In this document: positions 6,703 to 15,191 of the stretch, one piece after another | Layout: each line of letters begins with the position of its first letter | How positions within the stretch are numbered: the stretch's first letter is position 1 | Origin: Leptolyngbya boryana PCC 6306 | GTDB taxonomy: Bacteria > Cyanobacteriota > Cyanobacteriia > Leptolyngbyales > Leptolyngbyaceae | Direction of reading: 5' to 3' | Assembly: GCF_000353285.1 (NCBI RefSeq) | Contig: NZ_KB731324.1 | Span: 3,800,577-3,864,576 of the forward strand | DNA: 64,000 nt | Made by a program: the position numbers and the translations under genes | The notes under the pieces: model-generated | What the model was told of the DNA's origin: nothing | Database searches by the model: none | The model's input: only the letters and a program-made list of their open reading frames with translations

Positions 6703-8427
6703 TTAGGACGCAATCGGGACAGTCTGCTGAATCGGAATTTGAATGATAAATTCTGTGCCTTCTCCCAAAGTTGAGACGTAATCTAGTTTGCCACCGTGTT
6801 TCTGATTAATGATTTGATAGCTAATCGACATTCCCATGCCAGTGCCTCGACCCACAGGTTTCGTGGTGAAGAATGGGTCAAAGATCCGCGATCGCGCATG
6901 TTCAGGAATGCCACACCCATTGTCAGAAATGGTAATTTCAACCCATCTAGAATGGAGAACAGAAGTCCGAATTTTGATCTGAGGATTCGGTATAATTTTG
7001 TCTTCGAGTGCGTCGATTGCATTTGCAATCACGTTCATAAAGACCTGATTCAGTTGCCCGGCGTAACACTCAATCAAAGGCAGATCATCATAGTCTTTAA
7101 TAATTTGAATGGGTTCGCACTTGTGCTTCTCTAATCGATGCTGCAAAATCAGCAAAGTACTCTCAATCCCAGCGTGAATATTGACTTTCTTGAATTCAGC
7201 TTCATCCATGCGAGAGAAGGTTTTTAACGATAGGACAATCTGTCGAATTCGCTCTGTTCCAACTCGCATAGAGGACATGATTTTGTTGAGATCCTGCTGA
7301 ACAAAATCCAAGTCAATGTCTCGGCTATTCTCAAATCCAGACGTGATTTCAGGGCATTTCTCCCGGCATATCTCTACAAGTTCAACGAGATCTTTGACAT
7401 AACCTTCTGCATACTTTACATTGCCATGAATGAAGTTGATAGGATTATTAATCTCGTGTGCAATCCCCGCAACAAGTTGTCCTAAACTGGACATCTTTTC
7501 GCTTTGAACCAGTTGTAATTGAGTTTGCTGTAATTCTTGAATCGTTGCTTCTAAATCGAGTGCTTGTTGTCGCAAATGTGCTTCAGATTCTCTCAGATCC
7601 ATTTCGATGATGCTCCGCTCTGTGATCTCAGTTTCTAATTTCTGATTGGTGACAGTCACTTCTCTGCTGCGATCGAGCAAAGCAGCATAAGAGTCTTGCA
7701 GCCGATCTGCCATATGGTCGAATTCGTTGGCTAGATGCTCAATTTCATCGCCTGTTCTAAAATTCAATCGATAGTTGAGATTGCCTTTTGCGAGTTCGGA
7801 TGCACCAAATTGCAGTTGTTTGATCGAACGAATGACAGGCATCAAAATCAGCCAATATTGTGCTCCTAATACGAGAAGAATCAGTGCTAGGGCTGCATAA
7901 GTGACAACTTGATCGATTCGTTTTAATCGACCTAATTCTTTGCGACGTTCCGTATCTTCTTGCAGAAATTTTTTGAGAATCTTATCTAAGTCAGCGCTAA
8001 TTGCGTTCTCAGACTCGCGAATTGTTCTGAAATCTGTCCGAACACGTTCTATCTTTGCATCAGGCTCTTGCAGTGTTTTAGCACTGAGATTCTTTAATAA
8101 TTTGAATTGAGTTCTGATTTGATCAACTTCAGGGCTTGAGCCGAAAGCCCTCTCAAATTCGCCGATCTCTTTGAAAAATTTCTGCTGTTCTCGCTTTAAA
8201 TCTGAGTCTTGGCTATCAAGTAAAACGACATCTTTGAGTTGACTGATTTGCCCTTTGAGATTTGCGCGCATTTGATGAACTTCTTCTAATCCATCGCTCA
8301 ATTTCTGCCGCTTCTCAAAGATATCTTCTTGTGCTTGGCGCACCCAATATTGTCCACCGACCAACACCACAGCCATCACGGTTGTAATGACGATCGAGGA
8401 GCTTGAGAACTTACGAGAAATCTTCAT
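6703..8427 (-). CDS. Membrane sensor histidine kinase (HAMP, coiled coil, HisKA, HATPase)
   Basis: A 574-residue protein. Membrane helix at residues 10-27; helical, charged periplasmic sensor region to about 175; second helix (YAALALILLVLGAQYW). Then a HAMP domain with GNLNYRLNFRTGDEIEHLA and a coiled coil to about 310. The phosphoacceptor H-box is GIAHEINNPINF, with histidine near residue 324. The ATPase part has the N box VIANAIDALED, the G1 box DNGCGI, the F box FDPFFTT and the G2 box GRGTGMGMS, so the kinase looks complete. There is no receiver domain and no regulator gene adjacent; the nearest candidate, the OmpR-type regulator at 11816, is far off and on the other strand. Substrate and signal are unknown. 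Confidence 0.9.
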   Translation of the reverse strand: MKISRKFSSSSIVITTVMAVVLVGGQYWVRQAQEDIFEKRQKLSDGLEEVHQMRANLKGQISQLKDVVLLDSQDSDLKREQQKFFKEIGEFERAFGSSPEVDQIRTQFKLLKNLSAKTLQEPDAKIERVRTDFRTIRESENAISADLDKILKKFLQEDTERRKELGRLKRIDQVVTYAALALILLVLGAQYWLILMPVIRSIKQLQFGASELAKGNLNYRLNFRTGDEIEHLANEFDHMADRLQDSYAALLDRSREVTVTNQKLETEITERSIIEMDLRESEAHLRQQALDLEATIQELQQTQLQLVQSEKMSSLGQLVAGIAHEINNPINFIHGNVKYAEGYVKDLVELVEICREKCPEITSGFENSRDIDLDFVQQDLNKIMSSMRVGTERIRQIVLSLKTFSRMDEAEFKKVNIHAGIESTLLILQHRLEKHKCEPIQIIKDYDDLPLIECYAGQLNQVFMNVIANAIDALEDKIIPNPQIKIRTSVLHSRWVEITISDNGCGIPEHARSRIFDPFFTTKPVGRGTGMGMSISYQIINQKHGGKLDYVSTLGEGTEFIIQIPIQQTVPIAS

Positions 8428-8587
8428 GACTCTAGGCTCCCATCATTTCAGAGCGAGCTAGAGGTTTAGCATCGAAAAAATGCTGAGTGTAAGAGTGCTT
8501 CATGGGGGCAACGAAACAAAATATTCTGAAAGAGTTCCCTGTCGAAAAGCAACTCAAACACTCAGGAAATTTTTGATGGATAACGAT

Positions 8588-8968
8588 CTAGAACCCTAAC
8601 AACGCTTTAGATCCGCGGTAATAGGTTGCCCAGCGCTTTGCATCAGGACGAGTTTGCCACTGCGATCGCGTTACCCAAACCGACACCACAGGTGATGCCA
8701 TACCGCCGTTGCGCCCGACGACGACTACCGAAACCTCATTAGCAAGCAAATCTTGATCGAATCCTCTTTGAATCGCTGCTCGCGCCACATTTTCTGCGCG
8801 CCGCACGATCGCTTCATAGGGTTCATTGGAGGCACGATCAAGCGTGACATCAATCCGTGCGGTATAAGCCTGTGCGGGAGTTGGAGCTAGCACCATATCA
8901 ATTCCCCAAGCTGTGACACCGCACCCAAACGTGAAAAAGCCTACAAGCAAAGAATTACGAAGTTTCAT
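8588..8968 (-). CDS. Small secreted protein of unknown function
   Basis: A 126-residue protein from the ATG at 8968 (MKLRNSLLVGFFTFGCG), chosen because it gives a clean signal peptide ending near PAQA. An upstream ATG at 9025 would bury the signal behind 19 extra residues. The mature part alternates strands and helices (TARIDVTLDRASNEPYEAIV, RGFDQDLLANEVSVVVVGRN, VVSVWVTRSQW). I recognise no named domain. It is transcribed divergently from the caspase-like gene at 9119. Confidence 0.65.
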   Translation of the reverse strand: MKLRNSLLVGFFTFGCGVTAWGIDMVLAPTPAQAYTARIDVTLDRASNEPYEAIVRRAENVARAAIQRGFDQDLLANEVSVVVVGRNGGMASPVVSVWVTRSQWQTRPDAKRWATYYRGSKALLGF

Positions 8969-9118
8969 AGGACAAAGAGTGACAAAACGAACAAAGCAAT
9001 CGAAATCAAGAGAGTTGGGATTCATGTTAGTTCTTTGTTGCAGAAAAGCAATTTTTTTCTATGATGTGGTAGCGCAAGCGGTTCATATATAGTCTTCAAT
9101 TACAGATGAGGTGTTGGA

Positions 9119-10588
9119 ATGAGCAATTTTTGGGCGATCGCCGTTGGGATAAATCACTACCAGTTCCTTCAACCTCTTCATTTTGCCCAGTCGGATGCTC
9201 AATTTCTCTGTGAAAGCTTAGTTGGTGATGCAGGGTTTTCACCGGAACAATGTCTGTTGATTACGGATACATCTCCAGATTTTGCTGACCACTCCACTCA
9301 TCCCACGCATGAGAATTTGCAGTACTGGACAACGAGTCTAAAAGATAAGCTTCAGCCAGAAGATTCGCTTTGGTGCTTTTTCAGCGGATACGGAATTTGT
9401 GTCGATGGAGAAGATTATTTATTACCCATTGATGGCGATGTTTCCCGAATTAAAGAAACAGGGTTCTCAGTGCGATCGCTGTTTCAAACTTTGAAAACTT
9501 TGCCCACTCAAAAAATTCTCGTTTTACTCGATATCAATCGAGCCGCTTCCGGTTCTCATGAGAAAGTTGGGACTCAAACGGTTGCATTGGCACGCGAGGC
9601 AGGGATTCCGACGTTCTTATCCTGTCGTCCTGAACAGTTTTCTCACGAAGCGCCTGCGTTAAATCATGGTCTGTTTACTCAGACATTGCTCGAAGGATTG
9701 CGATCGCATCAATGCTCAACCTTAGCGACGTTAGAAGACTTTTTGAAACTGAGATTGCCTGAGCTTTGTGATCACAACGATCGCCCGCGTCAAGATCCAA
9801 TTCTGGTTGTGTCTGATCCAGAGCAGCTTTATCAAGTGATCATGCCAGTCAACTGGTCTGAAACCGAATCTTGGGTTCCTGCAACGACTAATCCATTTTC
9901 TGTAGAAGGTGATTTATATCTCAATGCCTTAGAAAGTGAGGCGAGTTCCAACTATGGCTTCCAGCCGACTGTGATGGGAGCGACTGCAACTGAAATTCCC
10001 GACAGTTTTGCGCTGAACCCTAGTGAATACGAATACGAGCCGATCCAAGCAGATTTGACTCTGCCTGAATCAGAACAGACTGAAGAACTTTCACCTGCGG
10101 CTTCTCCAGTGCCCGAAGAGTCGGATGCCCCCGATCAAATGTTTTGGGAACGGTTGTTGTTTGGAGGGAGTGCGCTCTTATTAGTGTTGCTGCTTGGCGT
10201 GCTGTTCCGCAACTGGTCGGCGTTTATGGGCGGGCAGCAAACGGCGAATACTCAACCTTCTCCTGCGCCTCAAGCTGTGGCATCACCGAGTCCTGATTCT
10301 GGAAAGATCTTGAATGAAGCCCGATCGTTAATCAAACCCACGCTAGCATCAGATGCAAGTCGCGCGATTGATCGGGCGCGCGCAATCCCACCGAATGATC
10401 CCCTCTATGCTGAAGCGCAACAAGACATCGATCGATGGAGTCGCAATATTCTAGAAATTGCGCGCAAACGAGCAGAGCAGAAAGAGTTTCAACAAGCGAT
10501 TTCAGCCGCTCAACTCGTTCCAAAAGATCGACCTCAAGTTTACGCCGAGGCACAGAAAGCGATCCAGCAGTGGCGCAAAGCTCGTTAG
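9119..10588 (+). CDS. Orthocaspase-like (peptidase C14) protein lacking both catalytic residues
   Basis: A 489-residue protein. Residues 1-220 have the caspase p20 fold signature: AIAVGINHYQFL, a DAQFL helix, then the strand and loop WCFFSGYGICVDGEDYLLP and KILVLLDINRA. In active enzymes these motifs read SGHG and LLDxC; here the histidine is Tyr and the cysteine Asn, so cysteine-protease activity is not expected. A linker rich in acidic residues and proline follows, then one membrane helix at about residues 345-365 (LLFGGSALLLVLLLGVLF), and a helical TPR-like C-terminus (LIKPTLASDASRAIDRAR repeated as a second similar unit). Such inactive members are known in cyanobacteria and may act as scaffolds. 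It precedes bolA by 47 bases. Confidence 0.85.
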   Translation: MSNFWAIAVGINHYQFLQPLHFAQSDAQFLCESLVGDAGFSPEQCLLITDTSPDFADHSTHPTHENLQYWTTSLKDKLQPEDSLWCFFSGYGICVDGEDYLLPIDGDVSRIKETGFSVRSLFQTLKTLPTQKILVLLDINRAASGSHEKVGTQTVALAREAGIPTFLSCRPEQFSHEAPALNHGLFTQTLLEGLRSHQCSTLATLEDFLKLRLPELCDHNDRPRQDPILVVSDPEQLYQVIMPVNWSETESWVPATTNPFSVEGDLYLNALESEASSNYGFQPTVMGATATEIPDSFALNPSEYEYEPIQADLTLPESEQTEELSPAASPVPEESDAPDQMFWERLLFGGSALLLVLLLGVLFRNWSAFMGGQQTANTQPSPAPQAVASPSPDSGKILNEARSLIKPTLASDASRAIDRARAIPPNDPLYAEAQQDIDRWSRNILEIARKRAEQKEFQQAISAAQLVPKDRPQVYAEAQKAIQQWRKAR

Positions 10589-10635
10589 ACTAAGAATCAG
10601 GAAAATTCGCGAAACGATTACATCGAGGAACCCCA

Positions 10636-10881
10636 ATGATTAGCCCGGATCAGGTTGAGGCAATGATCAAAGCAGGATTGCCGGATGCCCAAGTGCAGGC
10701 AAACAGTCCTGATGGGGAGCATTTCGAGGTGACAGTCGTCTCCTCAGCCTTTGCTGGGAAGCGTCGCGTTCAACAGCATCAGCTTGTGTATGGTGCGGTT
10801 CAACAGGCACTCTCCACCGAAGCCATTCATGCTCTCTCACTGAATACGTTCACGCCCGAAGAATGGGCAACCAAAAACTAA
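10636..10881 (+). CDS. bolA: BolA-family protein
   Basis: An 81-residue protein with the whole BolA fold: [20 protein letters not shown], then [20 protein letters not shown] and a helix with the conserved histidine ([15 protein letters not shown]), ending in [12 protein letters not shown]. BolA proteins bind [2Fe-2S] clusters jointly with monothiol glutaredoxins and help in cluster traffic and iron sensing. The next gene, 24 bases on, is exactly such a glutaredoxin, so the two form a partner operon. The gene symbol names the family; it may correspond to the IbaG-type subgroup. Confidence 0.9.
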   Translation: MISPDQVEAMIKAGLPDAQVQANSPDGEHFEVTVVSSAFAGKRRVQQHQLVYGAVQQALSTEAIHALSLNTFTPEEWATKN

Positions 10882-10905
10882 CTCTCTTACCCCTTGAACT
10901 TACTT

Positions 10906-11223
10906 ATGACTACCTCAAACCGCATCAAATCGATCGTCGATAGCGACAAAATTGTCGTTTTCATGAAAGGCAGCAAACTCATGCCAATGTGCGGCTTTTC
11001 CAATAACGTTGTGCAAATTCTCAATACGCTGGGTGTCCCCTACACGACCGTAGACGTGCTAGAAGACCCTGAAGTCCGTCAAGGCGTGAAAGAGTTCTCG
11101 AACTGGCCAACGATTCCCCAAGTGTATGTAAATGGGGAATTTATTGGCGGTTCGGACATCATGATTGAGATGTACCAGAGTGGCGAATTGCAGCAGCTTG
11201 TAGAAGTTGCGCTCGCCTCATAA
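10906..11223 (+). CDS. grxD: Monothiol glutaredoxin, Grx4/CGFS type
   Basis: A 105-residue protein from the ATG at 10906 ([19 protein letters not shown]); an in-frame TTG 12 bases earlier is less likely. The active site is CGFS in the segment [17 protein letters not shown], followed by the glutathione-binding [22 protein letters not shown] glutaredoxins carry a [2Fe-2S] cluster bridged by two monomers and glutathione and pass it to acceptors or share it with BolA. Length and motifs are standard. It is the second gene of the bolA-grxD pair and is followed by a heptamer-repeat region and a terminator. Confidence 0.93.
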   Translation: MTTSNRIKSIVDSDKIVVFMKGSKLMPMCGFSNNVVQILNTLGVPYTTVDVLEDPEVRQGVKEFSNWPTIPQVYVNGEFIGGSDIMIEMYQSGELQQLVEVALAS

Positions 11224-11229
11224 TGAGGC

Positions 11230-11279
11230 GGGGAGTGGGGAGTAGGGGAAGATTGATTCTTACTCCCTACCCCCTACTC
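11230..11279. repeat. Short heptamer tandem repeat with inverted partner
   Basis: Two GGGGAGT heptamers in tandem (11230-11243), then a variant AGGGG. A C-rich, partly inverted copy follows; GAGTAGGGG (11240-11248) pairs with CCCCTACTC (11271-11279). Heptanucleotide repeats of this kind are known from cyanobacterial intergenic regions. It starts just after the grxD stop. Confidence 0.6.
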
Positions 11280-11305
11280 TCACCTCTGCGACTGACCAAC
11301 CAAAT

Positions 11306-11338
11306 CAAAAAGGGGCGCGCACGCACCCCTTTTCTCAT
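11306..11338 (+). terminator. Bidirectional terminator between grxD and the next gene
   Basis: AAAAGGGG (11308-11315) pairs with CCCCTTTT (11326-11333) around a 10-base loop. T runs follow on both strands, so it can serve grxD from the left and the minus-strand gene at 11341 from the right. Confidence 0.75.
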
Positions 11339-11340
11339 TT

Positions 11341-11583
11341 CTATCGGTAGTCTGGTTCTGGCATCACCATGTCGAAATTCGACGGATCATAGATGTAGCG
11401 AGTAATTTCCTCTTCCAGACGATTGATCTGGTACGGCTCTAGCACGCTAGCATGTCGGAGCGCGGACAAGTACCCGTCTAAGTAGAGACGCAGGTCATCG
11501 TAACGATAGCCCCGGTTCCAGAGTTCGACGAGAGCGTCGGAGAGGCGTTGATAATAGCGAATCGTCAAAGAATCTTGAAGCAT
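11341..11583 (-). CDS. Small conserved cyanobacterial protein (possibly DUF6761)
   Basis: An 80-residue protein from the ATG at 11583 (MLQDSLTIRYYQRLSDALV). It is a compact, helical, acidic protein with conserved-looking segments ELWNRGYRYDDLRLYLDGY and RLEEEITRYIYDPSNF. No cysteine cluster, membrane helix or signal is present, so it should be cytoplasmic. The pattern is familiar from many cyanobacterial genomes; I recall it as DUF6761, but that label is from memory and no function is known. An upstream TTG- or ATG-type extension to 11625 lacks support. It ends at the shared terminator with grxD. Confidence 0.7.
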   Translation of the reverse strand: MLQDSLTIRYYQRLSDALVELWNRGYRYDDLRLYLDGYLSALRHASVLEPYQINRLEEEITRYIYDPSNFDMVMPEPDYR

Positions 11584-11815
11584 ATGCGATGACGCGAAAA
11601 CAACAGATGCCGTTTGGCATTCCACTCACTGAGCTATGACTTTAGCTTAACATTACACTCGCTATTCTCTCGGTTTGTATCGAAATTCTATAGAAAGACA
11701 TACTCCGATACGGAACGTTGTGTAGGCGGAGTACATATGGGTAGCACCCGTTACAAATCAAAACTAAGAAGCTTTGATACCCTTAACTCAAGCATTTTGA
11801 GGTCAAGTTGCCCCC

Positions 11816-12598
11816 GTGGGAGCCATTAATATACAAATCGTTGAAGGAAATCCGCACCTTCGATCGCTGCTAGGATGGCATCTTCAGCAGGCGGGCTACC
11901 AAGTCCACCAATCGGCTGATTTGCACCAAGCGCGTGAGATGTTTCTGGTGCGGCAGCCCAATCTCATGATCCTTGATTCTGAGATGCCCAGTGGCGATGG
12001 GTTGGAGTTTTGTCGCTGGTTGAGTCAGCAGCAGACGGCGCTGATTCTGATGCTGTCTGCCCGGACAACTGAATCTGATATTGTCGCAGGGTTGCGATCA
12101 GGGGCGGATGACTATCTGACAAAGCCGTTCGGGATGCAGGAGTTTTTGGCGCGAGTGGAGGCGTTGTTGCGGCGACAGCGGACGGCGGCTCCTCCGGTAA
12201 ATCTCGATTTTGGGGATCTGAAAATTGACTTGGTGCATCGGCGGGTGCGATTTAAGGGTGAGTTGATTGAGTTGACCCCACAGGAGTTTAGTTTGCTCTA
12301 TGTGCTGGCTCAGGCAGGCGGAACCGCTTTGAGTCGGGCAGATCTGCTGCAACGAGCTTGGCCTGATGAGATTGATAATCCTCGAACTGTGGATACTCAC
12401 GTCCTGTCTTTGCGTAAGAAGGTGGAGATTGATCCGAGGCAACCGAATTTGATTCAGACGGTGCGGAATGTGGGGTATCGGTTGAATTTGGAGATTTTGA
12501 ACGCGCCTCCGGTGCATCAGAATAATGGGCAATTGCCTCGTAAACCAGCAACGGCTTCAATGTCGAGAATGGCAGCGGTTCAACGTCCTCGGATTTAG
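11816..12598 (+). CDS. OmpR/PhoB-type response regulator with altered acidic pocket
   Basis: A 260-residue protein; the start is a GTG at 11816, the only start upstream of the first receiver strand. Receiver (about 5-120): INIQIVEGNPHLRSLL, phosphoacceptor aspartate near residue 53 in LMILDSEMPSGDG, switch serine in MLSA, and lysine in YLTKPF. The usual acidic pair after the first strand is E-G rather than D-D or E-D, so metal binding may be weakened. The C-terminal winged helix (about 130-225) has LTPQEFSLLYVLAQ and RTVDTHVLSLRKKVE with VRNVGYRL. A 30-residue basic tail follows. No kinase gene is adjacent. Target genes are unknown. Confidence 0.87.
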   Translation: MGAINIQIVEGNPHLRSLLGWHLQQAGYQVHQSADLHQAREMFLVRQPNLMILDSEMPSGDGLEFCRWLSQQQTALILMLSARTTESDIVAGLRSGADDYLTKPFGMQEFLARVEALLRRQRTAAPPVNLDFGDLKIDLVHRRVRFKGELIELTPQEFSLLYVLAQAGGTALSRADLLQRAWPDEIDNPRTVDTHVLSLRKKVEIDPRQPNLIQTVRNVGYRLNLEILNAPPVHQNNGQLPRKPATASMSRMAAVQRPRI

Positions 12599-12716
12599 GG
12601 AAAAATTTCGACGAATTCCTGATTTGTTGGATAACCGATGTGATGCAATGCGATCTCATATGTCCCAAAATCTGTGAGGTCGATACACTTAGGGGAGTCT
12701 ATGACGGTTCTGGGTC

Positions 12717-13745
12717 ATGATGCTGCGTTTTTTATTGCTTGCGACGTTGGGGTTTGCGACGGTTAGTGTTTGCAGCCATCCGCCAAATTTGACGATTGAA
12801 CAACGTGCGATCGCAAGTGATCTCTTCGCGATCGACCATCAGTTTGACAGTGCAACCGATTTTGCTGAAGGAACAGCGCTGGTGCAATTGGGGCGCGAAT
12901 TTCGCTATATCGATCGTTTGGGACGAGTAATGGTTACGCCGAAACAAGAGTTTGAAGCGTATTCGCCCTTTTCGGAAGGCTTGGCGGTGGTGAAATTGGG
13001 GGATCAGTATGGGTTTCTGAATCGTCAGGGAGAAGTAGCAATTCCGCCGAAATTTGAACGGGTGACGCGATTTCGAGAAGGATTTGCAGTCGTGCAGATG
13101 GGACGGCTTTACGGATTTATCAAACCGACTGGAGAAGTTGCGATCGCGCCTCAATATCAATTGACCTCGGGCTTTTCTAACGGATTGGCAGCAGTGAAGC
13201 GGGGCGAGAAATATGGCTATATTGATGCGTCGGGTCGAACTGCGATCTCACTAAGATTCGATGACGCTTGGCAGTTTTCTCATGGGCTTGCTGCTGCCAA
13301 AATCGGTCAGAAATGGGGCTATATCAATCAAACTGGGCAATTTGTTGTGCAACCTCAGTTTGATGGCGCGTTTAATTTTTCGGATTCGATGGGTCGGGTA
13401 CGACTCGGAAATCAATGGGGATTTGTCGATACGAGTGGGAAAATTGCGATCGCGCCTCAATATCAATTTGCGTCTGATTTCTCGAATGGGTTAGCACTCG
13501 TTGAGCAGAATGATCGATGGGGCTATATTCAGAAATCTGGCAAGTTTGCGATCGCACCTCAATATCAATTTGCTGGAAGTTTTTCAGATGGATTAGCGCC
13601 CGTGAAAATTAAAGAAAAGTGGGGCTATATCGACACAACGGGCAAAATTGCGATCGCGCCTCAATTTGATGAAGCGGGAGATTTTAAAGAAGGCTTAGCG
13701 CGAGTGCAATTAAATGAAAAATGGGGATACATTCGTAAGCCTTGA
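12717..13745 (+). CDS. Exported WG-repeat protein
   Basis: A 342-residue protein with a signal peptide (LRFLLLATLGFATVSVC). The rest is built of about ten WG (KWG) repeats, each around 33 residues with the core F(S/K)-x-G-LA-x-V-x-x-x-x-K-WGYI followed by TGKIAIAPQ(Y/F). WG repeats make beta-rich scaffolds of unclear function. The cysteine in TVSVC might be a lipoprotein site, but the residue before it is Val, so a normal cleavage is as likely. Four of the repeats carry a HIP1 octamer at the same codon position (13140, 13447, 13548, 13650). Translation probably starts at the first or second of two adjacent ATGs. Confidence 0.8.
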   Translation: MMLRFLLLATLGFATVSVCSHPPNLTIEQRAIASDLFAIDHQFDSATDFAEGTALVQLGREFRYIDRLGRVMVTPKQEFEAYSPFSEGLAVVKLGDQYGFLNRQGEVAIPPKFERVTRFREGFAVVQMGRLYGFIKPTGEVAIAPQYQLTSGFSNGLAAVKRGEKYGYIDASGRTAISLRFDDAWQFSHGLAAAKIGQKWGYINQTGQFVVQPQFDGAFNFSDSMGRVRLGNQWGFVDTSGKIAIAPQYQFASDFSNGLALVEQNDRWGYIQKSGKFAIAPQYQFAGSFSDGLAPVKIKEKWGYIDTTGKIAIAPQFDEAGDFKEGLARVQLNEKWGYIRKP

Positions 13746-13810
13746 GGGAGAGACGGGATCTATCATCAGATCAATAGGTCTAGCTTAAAACACAAGTACA
13801 GTGAGCATAA

Positions 13811-15094
13811 ATGCGAACTGGGGATGAACTTGTGAATGTCTATATTCTCGATCTCTTAGTGATTGGAGTTTTGTTGTTAATCGTAACTTTGGGATCAGGT
13901 TGGATCGCGCGGTTGCCTCTATCTTATGCGCTGATTTATTTAATCGTTGGCATTGTGCTGAGTCCGTATGGATTTAATCTGATTCAGGTTCGCCCAGAGG
14001 CAGAGTTTTTAGAGCGAGTTGCAGAACTGGTTGTTTTAATTTCGCTGTTTAGTTGCGGGTTGAAAATGAATCGACCCATGCGTTTCTTTGCATGGCGATC
14101 GACGACTCGGCTGATTGGTTTATTGATGCCGATTACCATTTTTTCAGTTGCCGCGATCGCGCACTTTATTCTGAAATTAGATTGGGGATTATCGATTCTT
14201 TTAGGGGCAATTTTAGCGCCGACTGATCCCGTTTTAGCGTCTGAAGTTCAGCTTTATGACTCTCGCGATCGTGATGAATTGCGGTTTGGGATTACTTCAG
14301 AAGGTGGGTTAAATGATGCATTAGCTTTTCCATTTGTTTATTTTGGGATTCATTGGATAGAAAAAGGCAATTGGCAAAACTGGTTTCGGGAATGGGTTTT
14401 AGTCGATGTGATTTGGGCGATTGCAGCAGGATTAGCCGTCGGCTTTGTGATTGCGAAGGGAATCAAACTCGTTGATAAACGCTTAGAACCGTTTCGGACT
14501 CCAGATGATTTGATGGAAGATTTCGTTGCACTCAGCACAATCTTTATTGCTTATGCTGTAACCGAAGTGGTGAATGGGTATGGATTTCTTGCCGTCTTTG
14601 TCGCTGGAATGGCAATGCGGAGAAGACGGAATTCTGAATATACAAGAAATCAACTTCACTTTATTGAGCGCTTAGAGAAGTTAGCAGAAATTGGCACGAT
14701 TTTATTGCTGGGATCGATGCTGCGATTTCAGCCGATGTTTGCCTTTGCAGGAGATGCATTTGTGATTGCATTGAGCTTGATTTTCGTGATTCGACCGATT
14801 GGGGCTTGGATCAGTACGATCGGTTTAAATGTCAATCCGGCAACGCGCTGGCTCTATGGTTGGTTCGGCATTCGCGGAGTGGGATCGATTTACTATCTCG
14901 CTTATGCATTTGGCAATGGCTTGAAAGGGGAAGATGGCGAGCAAATTGCTTGGATTACCTTTTGGACGATCGTCATTTCTGTTTTATTACATGGGGTCAC
15001 GTCAACGCCTTTAATGCAATGGTATGAACGTAATATTGAACACAATCGAGAAATCGAGCCGAAAGCAGCCCAGCATGAGGAACAGGGCACATAA
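13811..15094 (+). CDS. Na+/H+ antiporter, NhaP/CPA type
   Basis: A 427-residue integral membrane protein with 11-13 hydrophobic helices and a short cytoplasmic tail. Near residue 140 the segment GAILAPTDPVLASEVQ holds the TDP unwound-helix motif of cation/proton antiporters; near residue 165, SEGGLNDALAFPFVYFG carries the ND ion-binding pair of the CPA1 branch. The family exchanges Na+ or K+ for H+ to control pH and salt; cyanobacteria carry several. Which ion is moved cannot be read from the sequence. The final 70 bases overlap an upstream extension of the nusB frame, which starts later. Confidence 0.88.
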   Translation: MRTGDELVNVYILDLLVIGVLLLIVTLGSGWIARLPLSYALIYLIVGIVLSPYGFNLIQVRPEAEFLERVAELVVLISLFSCGLKMNRPMRFFAWRSTTRLIGLLMPITIFSVAAIAHFILKLDWGLSILLGAILAPTDPVLASEVQLYDSRDRDELRFGITSEGGLNDALAFPFVYFGIHWIEKGNWQNWFREWVLVDVIWAIAAGLAVGFVIAKGIKLVDKRLEPFRTPDDLMEDFVALSTIFIAYAVTEVVNGYGFLAVFVAGMAMRRRRNSEYTRNQLHFIERLEKLAEIGTILLLGSMLRFQPMFAFAGDAFVIALSLIFVIRPIGAWISTIGLNVNPATRWLYGWFGIRGVGSIYYLAYAFGNGLKGEDGEQIAWITFWTIVISVLLHGVTSTPLMQWYERNIEHNREIEPKAAQHEEQGT

Positions 15095-15191
15095 CGCAAT
15101 TCAACTTAATCGATCGCTCAACTCCTCAAATGGCTACAGCAAGAGACCTACTTGCGCTAAGATACGTGAGCCAATTTCATTAATGCCTGCC

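Noticed and set aside
12098-12532. A long open frame antisense to the response regulator
   Set aside because: It lies wholly inside the well-supported regulator gene and its protein is low-complexity with many I, L and R; a codon-bias shadow.
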